A DNA stretch of 64,000 nucleotides from Burkholderiales bacterium (GCA_003577305.1 QEVL01000018.1:1-64000), one strand, 5' to 3'. Counted from the first letter of the stretch, positions 1 to 7,556 are shown. Numbers and translations are program-made. Notes: a model not told the origin generated them from the sequence alone.

Positions 1-1222
1 GCGTGACCTCGGCGACCGCCGATTCGAGGGCGACCTGCACCTCGGCCAGCGCCGGCACCGGCACCCACGGCGGCAGGTCCTCGTCGAGTACGTGGTCCTC
101 GCGCACGTAGCCGTGCGCGAGCACGTATTCGCCGAGCTGCTGGGTCGTGCGCAGCCCGGCGCAATGACCGAGCATGATCCACGCGTGGGGCCGCAACACC
201 GCGACGTGATCGGTGATCGTCTTCGCGTTGGCCGGGCCGACGCCGATGTTGATCATCGTGATCCCCGATCCGTCCTCGCGGATCAGATGGTAGGCGGGCA
301 TCTGCGGCATCCTCCCCGGCGCCGGATGCTGCCCAGCGGCGGCGGATGGGTGCGGCCCCCCGGACACCGAACCCTCGGACATCGAACCCCCGGGCGCGGC
401 GCCACCATTCGGCGCCGTGCGGCGCGTGACCACGTTGCCCGGCTCGACGAACGCCGAATAGCCGTGCGCTGCCGGTTCGGCCTCGGCCATCATCTGGTGG
501 CCGAGCCGCACGAACTGCTCCACGTAGAACTGGTAGTTGGTGAACAGCACGAAGTTCTGGAAGTGCTCCGGCTCGGTCGCGGTGTAGTGGCGCAGCCGGT
601 GCAGCGAATAGTCGACGCGTGGCGCGGTGAACAGCGCCAGCGGGCGCGGCACGCCCGAGCGCGGCACCCAGGTGCCGTTGGCGATGCCGTCGTCCATCGC
701 GCCGAGATCGGGCAGGTCGAACAGGTCGCGCATCAGGCGCCGGCGTGCGGCATCGAGCGAACCTTCGATGTGCTCGTCGCTGGCCATCGCGAAGTGCGCC
801 GGTATCGGCGTCTTGCTGGTGCCGACTTCGATCGGCACGCCATGGTTTGCCAGCAGCAGCCGGAATTGTTCGTGGTAGTAGCGCCCGAACAGGTCGGGGC
901 GCGTCAGCGTCGTCTCGTAGGTGCCAGGCCCTGCGACGAAGCCGTAGCTGAGCCGCGAGTCGGCGCGCGCCACGGTCTCGGTGCGCACGCGCACGAACGG
1001 GTAGTACGCGTGCACGCGCTGCGAAGGCTCTTGCCCCGCGACGAACCGCTGCACGGCCTCGCGCAGCCAGGCCACGCCGGCCTCGTAGATCGCGACGACC
1101 TGCCGCAGCGCCGCCGCGGGGTCGTCGAAGCGCTGCGGCGGAAAGAACGGCGGGTTGTCCAGGGTCGACGCGTGCCGGCCGAACCCGCCGGGAAGGCCGC
1201 CATCCCGGTCGGCCGGGCTCAT
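1..1222 (-). CDS. amn: AMP nucleosidase (C-terminus cut by window edge)
   Basis: Amn hydrolyses AMP to adenine and ribose-5-phosphate and helps set adenylate pools. About 407 codons are visible, starting at ATG 1222-1220; the end lies beyond base 1. The N-terminal Amn domain reads through LDNPPFFPPQRF, HAYYPFVRV and EPGNVVTRR. The nucleoside-phosphorylase-like core follows with MINIGVGPANAKTI, LGHCAGLR and LAHGYVREDHVLDEDLPPW. Between these, at about 310-415, is a roughly 35-residue Gly/Ser/Pro-rich stretch where I recall homologues having a shorter linker. The start overlaps the stop of the upstream phosphoesterase gene (ATGA), so translation is probably coupled. The family call is secure; the effect of the insert is unknown. 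Confidence 0.9.
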   Translation of the reverse strand, partial: MSPADRDGGLPGGFGRHASTLDNPPFFPPQRFDDPAAALRQVVAIYEAGVAWLREAVQRFVAGQEPSQRVHAYYPFVRVRTETVARADSRLSYGFVAGPGTYETTLTRPDLFGRYYHEQFRLLLANHGVPIEVGTSKTPIPAHFAMASDEHIEGSLDAARRRLMRDLFDLPDLGAMDDGIANGTWVPRSGVPRPLALFTAPRVDYSLHRLRHYTATEPEHFQNFVLFTNYQFYVEQFVRLGHQMMAEAEPAAHGYSAFVEPGNVVTRRTAPNGGAAPGGSMSEGSVSGGPHPSAAAGQHPAPGRMPQMPAYHLIREDGSGITMINIGVGPANAKTITDHVAVLRPHAWIMLGHCAGLRTTQQLGEYVLAHGYVREDHVLDEDLPPWVPVPALAEVQVALESAVAEVT

Positions 1223-1728
1223 TCGAGCTCCCTGATTTCGAATTCGCAGGCGTCCAGATCTGCCAGGATCCAGGTCGGCGGCGCGTGCAATCCCGCGATC
1301 GTGCCCGGATTGACCAGCCAGGCTGCGCCACCCGAGATCGTCGGCTGGCGCGTCACCGACGCACGGTGCGAGTGCCCGCAGCAGACGATGTCGTAGTCGC
1401 CGGTGCAGGCGATTCCCCGCGCATAGTGCGGGTAGTGCGTCGCGAAAATCCGCCGCCCGCCCAGTTCGAGCTCGGCGTCGGCACCGTGGTAAACGAGCAG
1501 CCCGCCGGAGTCTGCGCAGACCCGGTGCAGCGCCATCGGGTCGCCGAGGTTGTTGCCATGCACGAGATGCACCGGCAATCCCAGCGCCGGCAGCGGCTTG
1601 AGCGTGCCCGCACCGATCAGGTCGCCGCAGTGAAGGACCGCCTGCGCGCCGGCCTGCCTGGCGGCCGACACCGCCGCCGCGAGCATCGGCGCGCGATCGT
1701 GGCTGTCCGAGACGACACAGATCTTCAC
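1219..1728 (-). CDS. YfcE/MJ0936-type metallophosphoesterase
   Basis: This 169-residue protein is a compact calcineurin-like phosphodiesterase of the YfcE family, cytosolic and dimetal. Metal ligands are visible in order: DSHD (residues 8-11), HCGDLIG (about 33-39), HGNN (about 57-60), THYPHY (about 96-101) and the closing GHSH (about 117-120). Translation starts at GTG 1728-1726, overlapping the stop of a 25-codon upstream frame. Its own TGA overlaps the amn ATG. The natural substrate cannot be read from sequence. Linkage to amn suggests nucleotide or phosphate-ester turnover, but that is inference. Confidence 0.85.
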   Translation of the reverse strand: MKICVVSDSHDRAPMLAAAVSAARQAGAQAVLHCGDLIGAGTLKPLPALGLPVHLVHGNNLGDPMALHRVCADSGGLLVYHGADAELELGGRRIFATHYPHYARGIACTGDYDIVCCGHSHRASVTRQPTISGGAAWLVNPGTIAGLHAPPTWILADLDACEFEIRELE

Positions 1729-1802
1729 GATCGGTGCAGCCCGCGCAGCATCGGGACGAGTTCGCGCCCTGTATCGGTGAAATCGGGAATCGGATTGCTC
1801 AT
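1725..1802 (-). CDS. Small 25-residue open frame leading the phosphoesterase/amn pair
   Basis: A short frame begins at ATG 1802-1800 (MSNPIPDFTDTGREL...) and ends with a TGA that overlaps the GTG start of the phosphoesterase, so it could be a translationally coupled leader peptide. It may instead be the N-terminal stub of a truncated gene. I recognise no domain, and the ribosome-binding site is weak. Its only support is its position and exact stop/start overlap. Confidence 0.3.
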   Translation of the reverse strand: MSNPIPDFTDTGRELVPMLRGLHRS

Positions 1803-1859
1803 CGGGTCACTTCGTCTGCGGTTCGATGATAGATTGTCCGTCGGAGGCGGCGCTATTCT

Positions 1860-3323
1860 ATGTCACGCTCACTGACGGTTTCCAGGGCGGCGCAGCTGGT
1901 CGGCGTGTCCAGGGCGGTGCTGCAGCGGATGATCCGCGCGGGCGAACTGATCCAGTCCGAGGGGCTGGTCGACATCGACGAACTGCTGCGCGCCTTTCCC
2001 GACGCGCGCGTCGAGGAATCCGGCATCCTCGAGAGAGTCACCCGCATCCGCGAGGAGGCTTTCGGCCGCCGGGTGCGCGAGTTCGTGCTGCCCTCGCCCG
2101 AACTGCTGTCGCAGCGTCTGCTGGCGCAGGGCGAGGAGCTGGCCGAGATGCGCCGGCACCTGCAGGCATACCATGCACTGGTCGCTGCGGCCATCGAGCT
2201 TCTGGCCCGGCGCCCGGCGTCGGCCGCGCTCGCCGACGAGGCCCGCGAGACGCTCGAACGCGGGTTGGCGCAGGTACTGGGAAGCGAATCCGACAACCGT
2301 CTCGACGCCATGACCGACATGCTGAAAGTCGTATCCGCGAACGTGGTGGTGCGCCCCAGTGGGCGCGAATTCCTCGTGCAGGGCAACGACAGCATCCTGC
2401 AGGCCGGCCTGAAGGCCGGGCTCGGCCTGAACTACGGTTGCGCGGGGGGCAACTGCGGCCTGTGCAAGGCACGCGTGATCTCGGGCGAGACGCGCCAGAT
2501 CCTGCACTCCGACTACAGCCTGTCGGCCGCCGAACGCACGCAGGGCTACCTGCTGCTGTGCGCGCACACGGCAGTGAGCGACCTGGTGATCGAAACGCTC
2601 GAAGCCGGCAGCCCGGCCGACATCCCCGAGCAGGAGCTGGTCGCGCGCGTGCGTGCGCTCCAGCCGCTCGGACCGAACACGATGCTGCTGCACCTGCAGG
2701 CGCCGCGCAGCGCGCGATTGCGCTTCCTCGCGGGCCAGAGCGTCACGCTGGGTCTCGCGCAACGGGGCGGCGACCTGCACGCGACCTGGCCGATCGCGAG
2801 TTGCCCCTGCGACGAACGCAACCTGCACTTCCACGTGGCGCGCGACGCGGGCGACGCGCTCGCCGAGCGGCTGTTCGCCGGCGCGGTGAAGAGCGGCGAC
2901 ACGCTCGGAGTGCACGGCCCGAGCGGCGACTTCGTGCTCGGCCCCGAGATGCCGCCGCGCGCCGTCTTCCTCGCCTGCGACACCGGCTTCGCGCCGGTGA
3001 AGAGCCTGATCGAGCACGCGATGGCCGCCGAAGCCGTGGAGCGCTTCTCGCTGCACTGGCTGGCTTCGCGCCCCGACGGCCACTATCTCGCGAACCAGTG
3101 CCAGGCCTGGGCCGACGCGTTCGACGAGTTCGACTACCATGCGGCCAGCGGCGACGACGTGGCACGCGGCGCCTCGCTGATGGCCAGGCGCGCGCTCGAA
3201 GCGGGCGATGCCGGGGCGAGCGGCTTCTTTGTTGCCGGACCGCAGGCATTTGTCGACGCAGCGGCACGCGACCTGCTCGGGGCCGGCGTGCCGGCGGAGC
3301 GCCTGCGCGCGACCACCTGCTGA
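1860..3323 (+). CDS. HTH - [2Fe-2S] ferredoxin - FAD/NAD(P) oxidoreductase fusion
   Basis: This 487-residue protein passes electrons between NAD(P)H, flavin and a plant-type [2Fe-2S] cluster. Residues about 5-47 form a MerR/excisionase-like helix-turn-helix (VSRAAQLVGVSRAVLQRMI), followed by a helical linker to about 150. The ferredoxin domain has ligands C194, C199, C202 and C234. The FAD-binding and NAD-binding lobes follow (AGQSVTLG; ACDTGFAPVKSL), like CDP-6-deoxy-glucoseen reductases and phenol-hydroxylase reductases. The next gene, a Rieske fusion, starts 23 bp downstream and is a plausible redox partner. The ATG at 1860 follows a GGAGG-like stretch. The DNA-binding-like N-terminus on a reductase is unusual. 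The acceptor is unknown. Confidence 0.8.
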   Translation: MSRSLTVSRAAQLVGVSRAVLQRMIRAGELIQSEGLVDIDELLRAFPDARVEESGILERVTRIREEAFGRRVREFVLPSPELLSQRLLAQGEELAEMRRHLQAYHALVAAAIELLARRPASAALADEARETLERGLAQVLGSESDNRLDAMTDMLKVVSANVVVRPSGREFLVQGNDSILQAGLKAGLGLNYGCAGGNCGLCKARVISGETRQILHSDYSLSAAERTQGYLLLCAHTAVSDLVIETLEAGSPADIPEQELVARVRALQPLGPNTMLLHLQAPRSARLRFLAGQSVTLGLAQRGGDLHATWPIASCPCDERNLHFHVARDAGDALAERLFAGAVKSGDTLGVHGPSGDFVLGPEMPPRAVFLACDTGFAPVKSLIEHAMAAEAVERFSLHWLASRPDGHYLANQCQAWADAFDEFDYHAASGDDVARGASLMARRALEAGDAGASGFFVAGPQAFVDAAARDLLGAGVPAERLRATTC

Positions 3324-3346
3324 CTTCCCTTGCCTGCGCGAGATCG

Positions 3347-3976
3347 ATGAGCGACGCACTGAAGTTCCTGCTCGAAACCCGTCCCGAGGCGATGGGCCAC
3401 TACTTCGCGTTCCTGAAGGACGCGGGCAAGCACCTCGATCCGAAGACCCGCAGCCTGATCTCGGTGATCACGAAAGTGCATTCGCAGACCGAACGCGGGC
3501 TGAAGCAGTACCTGAAGCGCGCGCTGGACGCAGGCGCCACGCCCACCGAGGTGATCGACGCGCTGCTGATGGCCTTCCCCGCGCTCGGGCTCTCGAAGAT
3601 CACCTGGGCGGTCGACGTGATCCTGTCGATGCGGCTGCCCGGCTTCGAGCCCGGCGCGCTGGCCGAGCCCGGCGCCTGCTGGCACGACCTGGCGGCCGAG
3701 GCCGAGGTGCCCGCGGTCGGCGCGATCCGCGTCGAGCGCAACGGGCGTGCGGTGTTCGTCGCGCGCGGGCCTTCGGGGCTGAACGTTTTCGACAGCCGCT
3801 GCCCGCACCAGGGTACCGACATGCCCGCAGTTGCGATCGAGGCGGGCACGCTCACCTGCCCGAAACACGGCTGGGTCTTCGATCTGGCCAGCGGCGCCTG
3901 CGTGAAGAACGGCACGACTGCGCTCACGCGCTATCCGGCGCGGGTCGAGAGCGGACGGGTGCTTGCGTACTGGTGA
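3347..3976 (+). CDS. Carboxymuconolactone decarboxylase-like / Rieske [2Fe-2S] fusion
   Basis: This 209-residue protein joins two folds. Residues 1-100 are an AhpD/CMD-like all-helical domain (SLISVITKVHSQTERGLKQY; TEVIDALLMAFPALG) without the CxxC of AhpD peroxidases. Residues about 108-209 form a ferredoxin-type Rieske domain with C152, H154, C171 and H174 (RCPHQG and CPKHGW). It starts at ATG 3347, 23 bp after the reductase gene, and probably receives electrons from that protein. The reaction is not assignable: the Rieske part points to electron transfer, and the CMD part to a decarboxylase or disulfide scaffold that has lost its cysteines. Confidence 0.8.
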   Translation: MSDALKFLLETRPEAMGHYFAFLKDAGKHLDPKTRSLISVITKVHSQTERGLKQYLKRALDAGATPTEVIDALLMAFPALGLSKITWAVDVILSMRLPGFEPGALAEPGACWHDLAAEAEVPAVGAIRVERNGRAVFVARGPSGLNVFDSRCPHQGTDMPAVAIEAGTLTCPKHGWVFDLASGACVKNGTTALTRYPARVESGRVLAYW

Positions 3977-3998
3977 TCGTCGACTGCCGGAGAAACCG

Positions 3999-4226
3999 AT
4001 GCCCTATTTCGTCTTCCGCATGGGCGGCCTGGCCGGCCTGCCCGAGCGCCTCGCCGAGGCACCCGGTTATCGCGAGGCCAAGGCGATCATGCGCGAACTG
4101 CGCGCGCGCGAGGGCGCCGACGCGGCGCCGATCCGCATGATGTTCGCGGCCAACGAGTTCGAAGCGATCGACCTGTTGACACAACCGCGCGAGCCCGATC
4201 CGTCGCTGTACGGCGCGGACGACTGA
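3999..4226 (+). CDS. Small conserved-looking protein, unknown function
   Basis: This 75-residue soluble protein begins MPYFVFRMGG and is rich in charged helix-forming residues (EAPGYREAKAIMRELRAREG; AANEFEAIDLL). The ATG at 3999 has a GGAG ribosome-binding site 7 bp upstream. The gene lies 22 bp after the CMD-Rieske gene, so it is probably cotranscribed. There is no cysteine, membrane segment or motif I can name. I believe similar small proteins accompany sulfur-relay genes in other proteobacteria, but that is recollection only. Confidence 0.65.
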   Translation: MPYFVFRMGGLAGLPERLAEAPGYREAKAIMRELRAREGADAAPIRMMFAANEFEAIDLLTQPREPDPSLYGADD

Positions 4227-4285
4227 TCGCTGCAGCTCTGGCCGAACGCGGCTCCGACACCTCACGGATCGCGGAAGCCACGCGC

Positions 4286-4837
4286 ATGCCGCCGCCCGAC
4301 GAAGACGCATTCCGCCTGCGGCGCCAGGCGGCACTCGACCATTTCTGCCCGTTCGAACGCGCGCTGCTCGCGCGATGCGTGGCCTGCAGCCGCGCGCGCA
4401 CGGTGCTGCTGGCCGAGCGTGAAGCGATCGGCTGCGATGCGCAGGCGCCGAGCGGACGCTGCCACGACTTCCGCGAGCGCTTGCGCACTGCAGCGCGCTT
4501 CGCGCTTCGCGCCGATCCGTCGAAACCCTGGCCGTTCTCGAAGGAGATCCGGCTGCAGTGCGGCGGCCTGATCGGCCTGAACGAGGCACTCGACGCCGAC
4601 GCCGACGCCGATATCGACGCCGATGTCGATGCCGATGTCGATGCCGATGTCGATGTCGATGCCGATGCGGTCGCCGCAGCCGCCGTGGCCGACGTCGTGC
4701 AAGGCCCTTCGGTGGCCGACGTCGATGCGCTGGTGCAGCGTGCGCTGCAGCGCTATCGCGAGTTCGATGCGCTGCCCTGGTCGCGCATCATCCGGGCGGT
4801 GACTCGCCACGTGCCGCGGCGACGAGCGCCTCGCTGA
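4286..4837 (+). CDS. Cysteine-containing hypothetical protein with acidic Asp-Ala/Val repeat
   Basis: This 183-residue protein is the last gene of the plus-strand set. The N-terminal part has four cysteines spaced like a metal or disulfide site (HFCPFERALLARCVACSR and C59). Residues 103-128 are an acidic run of alternating Asp with Ala/Val/Ile, encoded by a 6-bp repeat. A basic tail ends with RRRAPR. The last 50 bp overlap, in convergent orientation, the end of the Sfum_1244-family gene. Function is unknown. The N-terminal part looks conserved in kind; the repeat is probably lineage-specific and prone to length change. Confidence 0.6.
   Translation: MPPPDEDAFRLRRQAALDHFCPFERALLARCVACSRARTVLLAEREAIGCDAQAPSGRCHDFRERLRTAARFALRADPSKPWPFSKEIRLQCGGLIGLNEALDADADADIDADVDADVDADVDVDADAVAAAAVADVVQGPSVADVDALVQRALQRYREFDALPWSRIIRAVTRHVPRRRAPR
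4592..4669 (+). repeat. Hexanucleotide tandem repeat inside a coding region
   Basis: About 78 bp is built from GAYGYC hexamers (gacgcc, gatgtc, gatgcc), each encoding Asp-Ala or Asp-Val. It keeps the reading frame in units of two codons, so slippage would change protein length without a frameshift. Confidence 0.85.
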
Positions 4838-5867
4838 AGGCGACTGCGCCGGGCGCCGCCGCCTCGCGCCATGCGGCGAGCAGCGCGCGCGCCTGCGCCA
4901 GCCAGTGCTCGCGCTGCGCCTGCACCGCGTCGGCGAGCGCCGCCGAAGCGCCGGGCGTGCCGGGCGCGGCACTGCGCCAGCGCAGGTAGCCGGCACGCAG
5001 GGCGGGTGCGAGCAGGCCCCGCATGCCTTCCAGGTTTGCGAACCAGAAGTGGATCGACGCCTGCTCGTCGCGCTCGAGCAGCGTGGGCAACGTGGATTCG
5101 CAGTCGGCGAACAGGTCGCGAACCGCCCGGGCGACGAGTTCGCTGCGCTGGTCCCCGAGCGACTCGAGCATGCTCTCCCACTGCGGGCCGAGCAGCGCCG
5201 CCGCGCGTCGTTCGCCCAGTTCGTGCAGGATCAGCGTCTCGGTCTCGGCCGTCGCGATGCGCTCGAGCGCGGCCTCGCGGTCGTCGCCCACCTGCCAGGC
5301 GTCGGTGGCCGCGCACAATCCCTCGGCCGACGGCCGCTGCCGGGAGAGTTCGAGCCGCGTGCCGAGCCAGCGGCGCAGCACGTCGCGCCGCACCAGCACC
5401 TGGTCGCCGCGACTGGTGGCCATCGGCGGATTCAACCCGCGTGCGTGTTCGCGTCCGGTGACCACGATGCTGGCACCCTCGCGCGTCTGCGACTCGAGCC
5501 GCTCGGCCAGCACGAACTCGGGGCGGCGAAAGCGGGCGAGCCCGGCCGCATAGACCAGCCCGTGCGAATCGAGCCGCGCATTCGCCGCGGCCTCGTCGAA
5601 CGCGTCGAGGCCGCTGCCGAGCGGCAGTGAATCGAACTCCGGATCCGCCTGCCCTGCCAGCGCCTGCCAGTGTGCCTCGCGCATCGCGATCCAGCGGCCG
5701 ACCTCGGTCCGATCGGGCATCAGGTCGAGCGGCAGGCCACGCTCCCAGCGAAAGAACTCGCGCATCTGCAGCAGGTAGGTGCACAGCGAGAGATCCTGCG
5801 CGTGTACAGCGTCGGCGAGGTCGCAGTTGTGCTGGACCGCGGCGGCCAGTTCCTCGATTTCCGGCAT
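4788..5867 (-). CDS. Sfum_1244-family protein
   Basis: This 359-residue cytosolic protein is mostly helical and lacks recognised catalytic motifs. The N-terminal pattern (AAAVQHNCDLADAVHAQD, then LCTYLLQMREFFRWE) matches what I know as the Sfum_1244 family, found near sulfur-relay genes but not biochemically characterised. It is the last gene of the minus-strand unit, 10 bp after the S24-like gene. Two cysteines lie in the N-terminal helices (C15 and C29). Position suggests a role with the DsrE/TusA/DsrC-like proteins. No function can be assigned. Confidence 0.7.
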   Translation of the reverse strand: MPEIEELAAAVQHNCDLADAVHAQDLSLCTYLLQMREFFRWERGLPLDLMPDRTEVGRWIAMREAHWQALAGQADPEFDSLPLGSGLDAFDEAAANARLDSHGLVYAAGLARFRRPEFVLAERLESQTREGASIVVTGREHARGLNPPMATSRGDQVLVRRDVLRRWLGTRLELSRQRPSAEGLCAATDAWQVGDDREAALERIATAETETLILHELGERRAAALLGPQWESMLESLGDQRSELVARAVRDLFADCESTLPTLLERDEQASIHFWFANLEGMRGLLAPALRAGYLRWRSAAPGTPGASAALADAVQAQREHWLAQARALLAAWREAAAPGAVAFSEALVAAARGESPPG

Positions 5868-5877
5868 GAAACGGGCC

Positions 5878-6297
5878 TCAGGCGACGTAGCGCTTGCTGG
5901 CGCGGCGACGGCCCGGTCGGGACTTCTGGATGATCACGCCGCGCACCGCCGACAGGTCGGCGATCGGGATGTCGGGATAGGCGGAATTGAGCGGGCGCAG
6001 CATCCAGTCGCCGGCCGGCGAGCGCGCGAGCTGACGGAAGATCCAGTCGTCGTCGCAGCGTGCGAGCACGAACGAGCCGTCGGAGACCAGGCCGTCGGGC
6101 TCGATCACGATGATCTCGCCCTCGGCGAATTCGGGCAGCATCGAGTCGCCGAGCACCATCAGTGCGAACGACTCGCCGGAGGAGCAGCCGCCGCCGGCAT
6201 CCTGCGCGTCGGCGGACCCGTCGGCCGCAGCCGCGCCGAGCGTCTCGACGCGGATCGGGAAGACCCGCTTCGAGCCGTCGGATCGGTGCGCGTCCAC
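5878..6297 (-). CDS. Standalone S24/LexA-like peptidase domain, probably inactive
   Basis: This 139-residue protein has a LexA/UmuD-type S24 fold but no DNA-binding domain. The nucleophile region is intact (VLGDSM, Ser about 52). The position that carries the general-base lysine in LexA (VKRL) reads FRQL here, so Lys is replaced by Arg. No Ala-Gly cleavage site stands out. It sits 4 bp after dsrE and 10 bp before the Sfum_1244-family gene, embedded in a sulfur-relay-like unit rather than a prophage or SOS locus. A binding or sensing role for a catalytically dead S24 domain is plausible but inferred. Confidence 0.7.
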   Translation of the reverse strand: MDAHRSDGSKRVFPIRVETLGAAAADGSADAQDAGGGCSSGESFALMVLGDSMLPEFAEGEIIVIEPDGLVSDGSFVLARCDDDWIFRQLARSPAGDWMLRPLNSAYPDIPIADLSAVRGVIIQKSRPGRRRASKRYVA

Positions 6298-6301
6298 GGC
6301 C

Positions 6302-6772
6302 TCAGATGTAGAGCTGGATGTCGGCCGAGCCGGCGAAGTCGAGGAAAGTGGTCGCGCCGCCGAACTCGATGCCGTCGATGAAGTCCGACGGCTTGAACTC
6401 GAACAGGTCGACGGTCATCTGGCAGGCGATGAACTTGACTTCGGCCTCGAGGCACAGCGTGCGAAGCTCTTCGAGCGAGGCGACGCCCTTGGCCTTCATC
6501 TTGTTCTTCATCATCATCGTCGCCATCGCCTCCATGCCCGGCAGCATCTGCACGAACACCGGCATCGGTACCGGCATCGGCATCGCCGGATTGGCCAGCG
6601 GGCTGATGCGGATGCCGCTGAGGTCCTTGCGCAGCAGCGAGAGGCCGTAGAAGGTACAGAATACCTGCACCTCGTAGCCGAGCGCAGCGGCCGTCGAAGA
6701 CAGGATCAGCGGCGGGTAGGCCCAGTCGAGCGTGCCCTTGGTGGCAATGATCGCCATCTTCTTCGATTCCAT
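6302..6772 (-). CDS. DsrE/DsrF-like sulfur-transfer family protein (DsrE2 type)
   Basis: This 156-residue protein begins with the DsrE-fold first strand (KKMAIIATKGTLDWAYPPLI) and has a methionine/proline-rich middle (PAMPMPVPMPVF, then MMMKNKMKAKG) typical of the longer DsrE2 proteins. Cysteines are C39, C107 and C117; C117 (FIACQMT) is in the usual position for sulfane-sulfur carriage. It lies 69 bp after tusA and 4 bp before the S24-like gene. Members usually exchange persulfide sulfur with TusA. Whether this one does so here is inferred from family and context. Confidence 0.85.
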   Translation of the reverse strand: MESKKMAIIATKGTLDWAYPPLILSSTAAALGYEVQVFCTFYGLSLLRKDLSGIRISPLANPAMPMPVPMPVFVQMLPGMEAMATMMMKNKMKAKGVASLEELRTLCLEAEVKFIACQMTVDLFEFKPSDFIDGIEFGGATTFLDFAGSADIQLYI

Positions 6773-6841
6773 GCGTCTCCCCCTGTCGCTCTCGCGTTGA
6801 GATCCTGTCGTCGGCGGGCGGCGCCGTGCGCCGGCCCGCTG

Positions 6842-7069
6842 CTACTTCTTCTTGATGAGGAATACGTAGCTGCCTCCCTCCTCACCCGACTGGAGCAGTT
6901 CGTTGCCGGTCTGCTTGGCGAAAGCCTCCATGTCTTTCACCGAACCGGAATCGGTCGACGTGACGCGCAGTACCTGCCCGGAGCTGAGTTCGTTCAGCGC
7001 CTTCTTGGTCTTGATGATCGGTAGCGGACAGTTCAGGCCGCGCGCGTCGAGTTCCTTGTCGAAGTTCAT
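6842..7069 (-). CDS. tusA: TusA-family sulfur carrier
   Basis: This 75-residue protein carries the TusA signature RGLNCPLPIIKTKKAL with the sulfane-carrying C14 in CPxP. ATG 7069 has a good GGGAG site upstream. It has its own 154-bp upstream region containing a promoter-like block shared with the fadL upstream region. The partner DsrE gene follows directly. The general role (persulfide relay) is well established for the family. A dedicated relay role in this operon, rather than tRNA thiolation, is inferred because no tusBCD or mnmA is nearby. Confidence 0.9.
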   Translation of the reverse strand: MNFDKELDARGLNCPLPIIKTKKALNELSSGQVLRVTSTDSGSVKDMEAFAKQTGNELLQSGEEGGSYVFLIKKK

Positions 7070-7146
7070 GGTCGGTTCTCCCTTCGTTGATCGATCGACA
7101 TTCGCTACCGGCGACCGCCGCCTGGCGGCTGCGCTCCGGAGCCCAA

Positions 7147-7196
7147 CCGCAGATTACGCGCACTCGCCCGGGCGCCGTCCATACCCTCGTCGGGTA
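7147..7196 (-). promoter_or_regulatory. Promoter-like block with inverted repeat upstream of tusA
   Basis: A perfect inverted repeat TACCC-N5-GGGTA lies at 7182-7196. Read on the minus strand it runs into AGGGTATGGACG, a CGGGCG element and ATCTGCGG at 7154-7147. The same order of elements occurs upstream of fadL (8838-8912). This suggests a second internal promoter under the same regulator. The start site is not identifiable by eye. Confidence 0.5.
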
Positions 7197-7223
7197 AGCG
7201 CGGTCGCCCGCGGCCGCGCGCGC

Positions 7224-7556
7224 TCAGTATCCACCCTTGCCGAAGGGTTTCGGCAGGCCGGCGACGCGCGGGCCCTGCCGGGCCGGCTGGTTCGGGAACA
7301 GCTCGTAGAGCTTCGACTTCCAGTCGGTGCCCGGATGAGCTTCCTCGAACTCCTTGACCATCGTGCGGAAGTTCGGCGTCTGCCCTTCGTCGCGGAAGCG
7401 CTCGCGCAGCCAGCGGATGACCAGCCAGTGCTCGTCGGTGAGCGCGATGCCCTCGGCCTGGGCGATCGCGTGCACCGCCTCGTCGCTGTAGTCGGGCTCG
7501 AGCAGGAAGCCTTCGTCGTCCGCCTCGGCCTCGATGCCGTTGATCAGGTACCCCAA
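7224..7556 (-). CDS. DsrC/TusE-family protein lacking both C-terminal cysteines (RspA type)
   Basis: This 110-residue protein is a full-length DsrC-fold protein: DEGFLLEPDYSDEAVHAIA, LTDEHWLVIRWLRERF and the C-terminal arm AGLPKPFGKGGY. Canonical DsrC has a Cys just before the RIAGLPKP arm and a second near the C-terminus. Here the positions read RQGPRVAGLPKP and GKGGY, so both are missing and the protein has no cysteine at all. Cysteine-less members are the RspA group, thought to be regulatory rather than redox carriers. It follows fadL by 19 bp. A canonical persulfide or trisulfide role is therefore unlikely. Confidence 0.85.
   Translation of the reverse strand: MGYLINGIEAEADDEGFLLEPDYSDEAVHAIAQAEGIALTDEHWLVIRWLRERFRDEGQTPNFRTMVKEFEEAHPGTDWKSKLYELFPNQPARQGPRVAGLPKPFGKGGY

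Noticed and set aside
92..1396. Long open frame on the plus strand opposite amn
   Set aside because: Arginine/histidine-rich composition typical of antisense frames in GC-rich DNA; the minus strand encodes a clear AMP nucleosidase.
4592..4669. Repeat considered as a CRISPR array
   Set aside because: Units are 6 bp, contiguous and in-frame within a gene; there are no spacers.
4558..4989. Arg-rich frame across the hexamer repeat
   Set aside because: A shifted reading of the Asp-Ala/Val repeat and of the opposing gene; no ribosome-binding site or protein-like composition.
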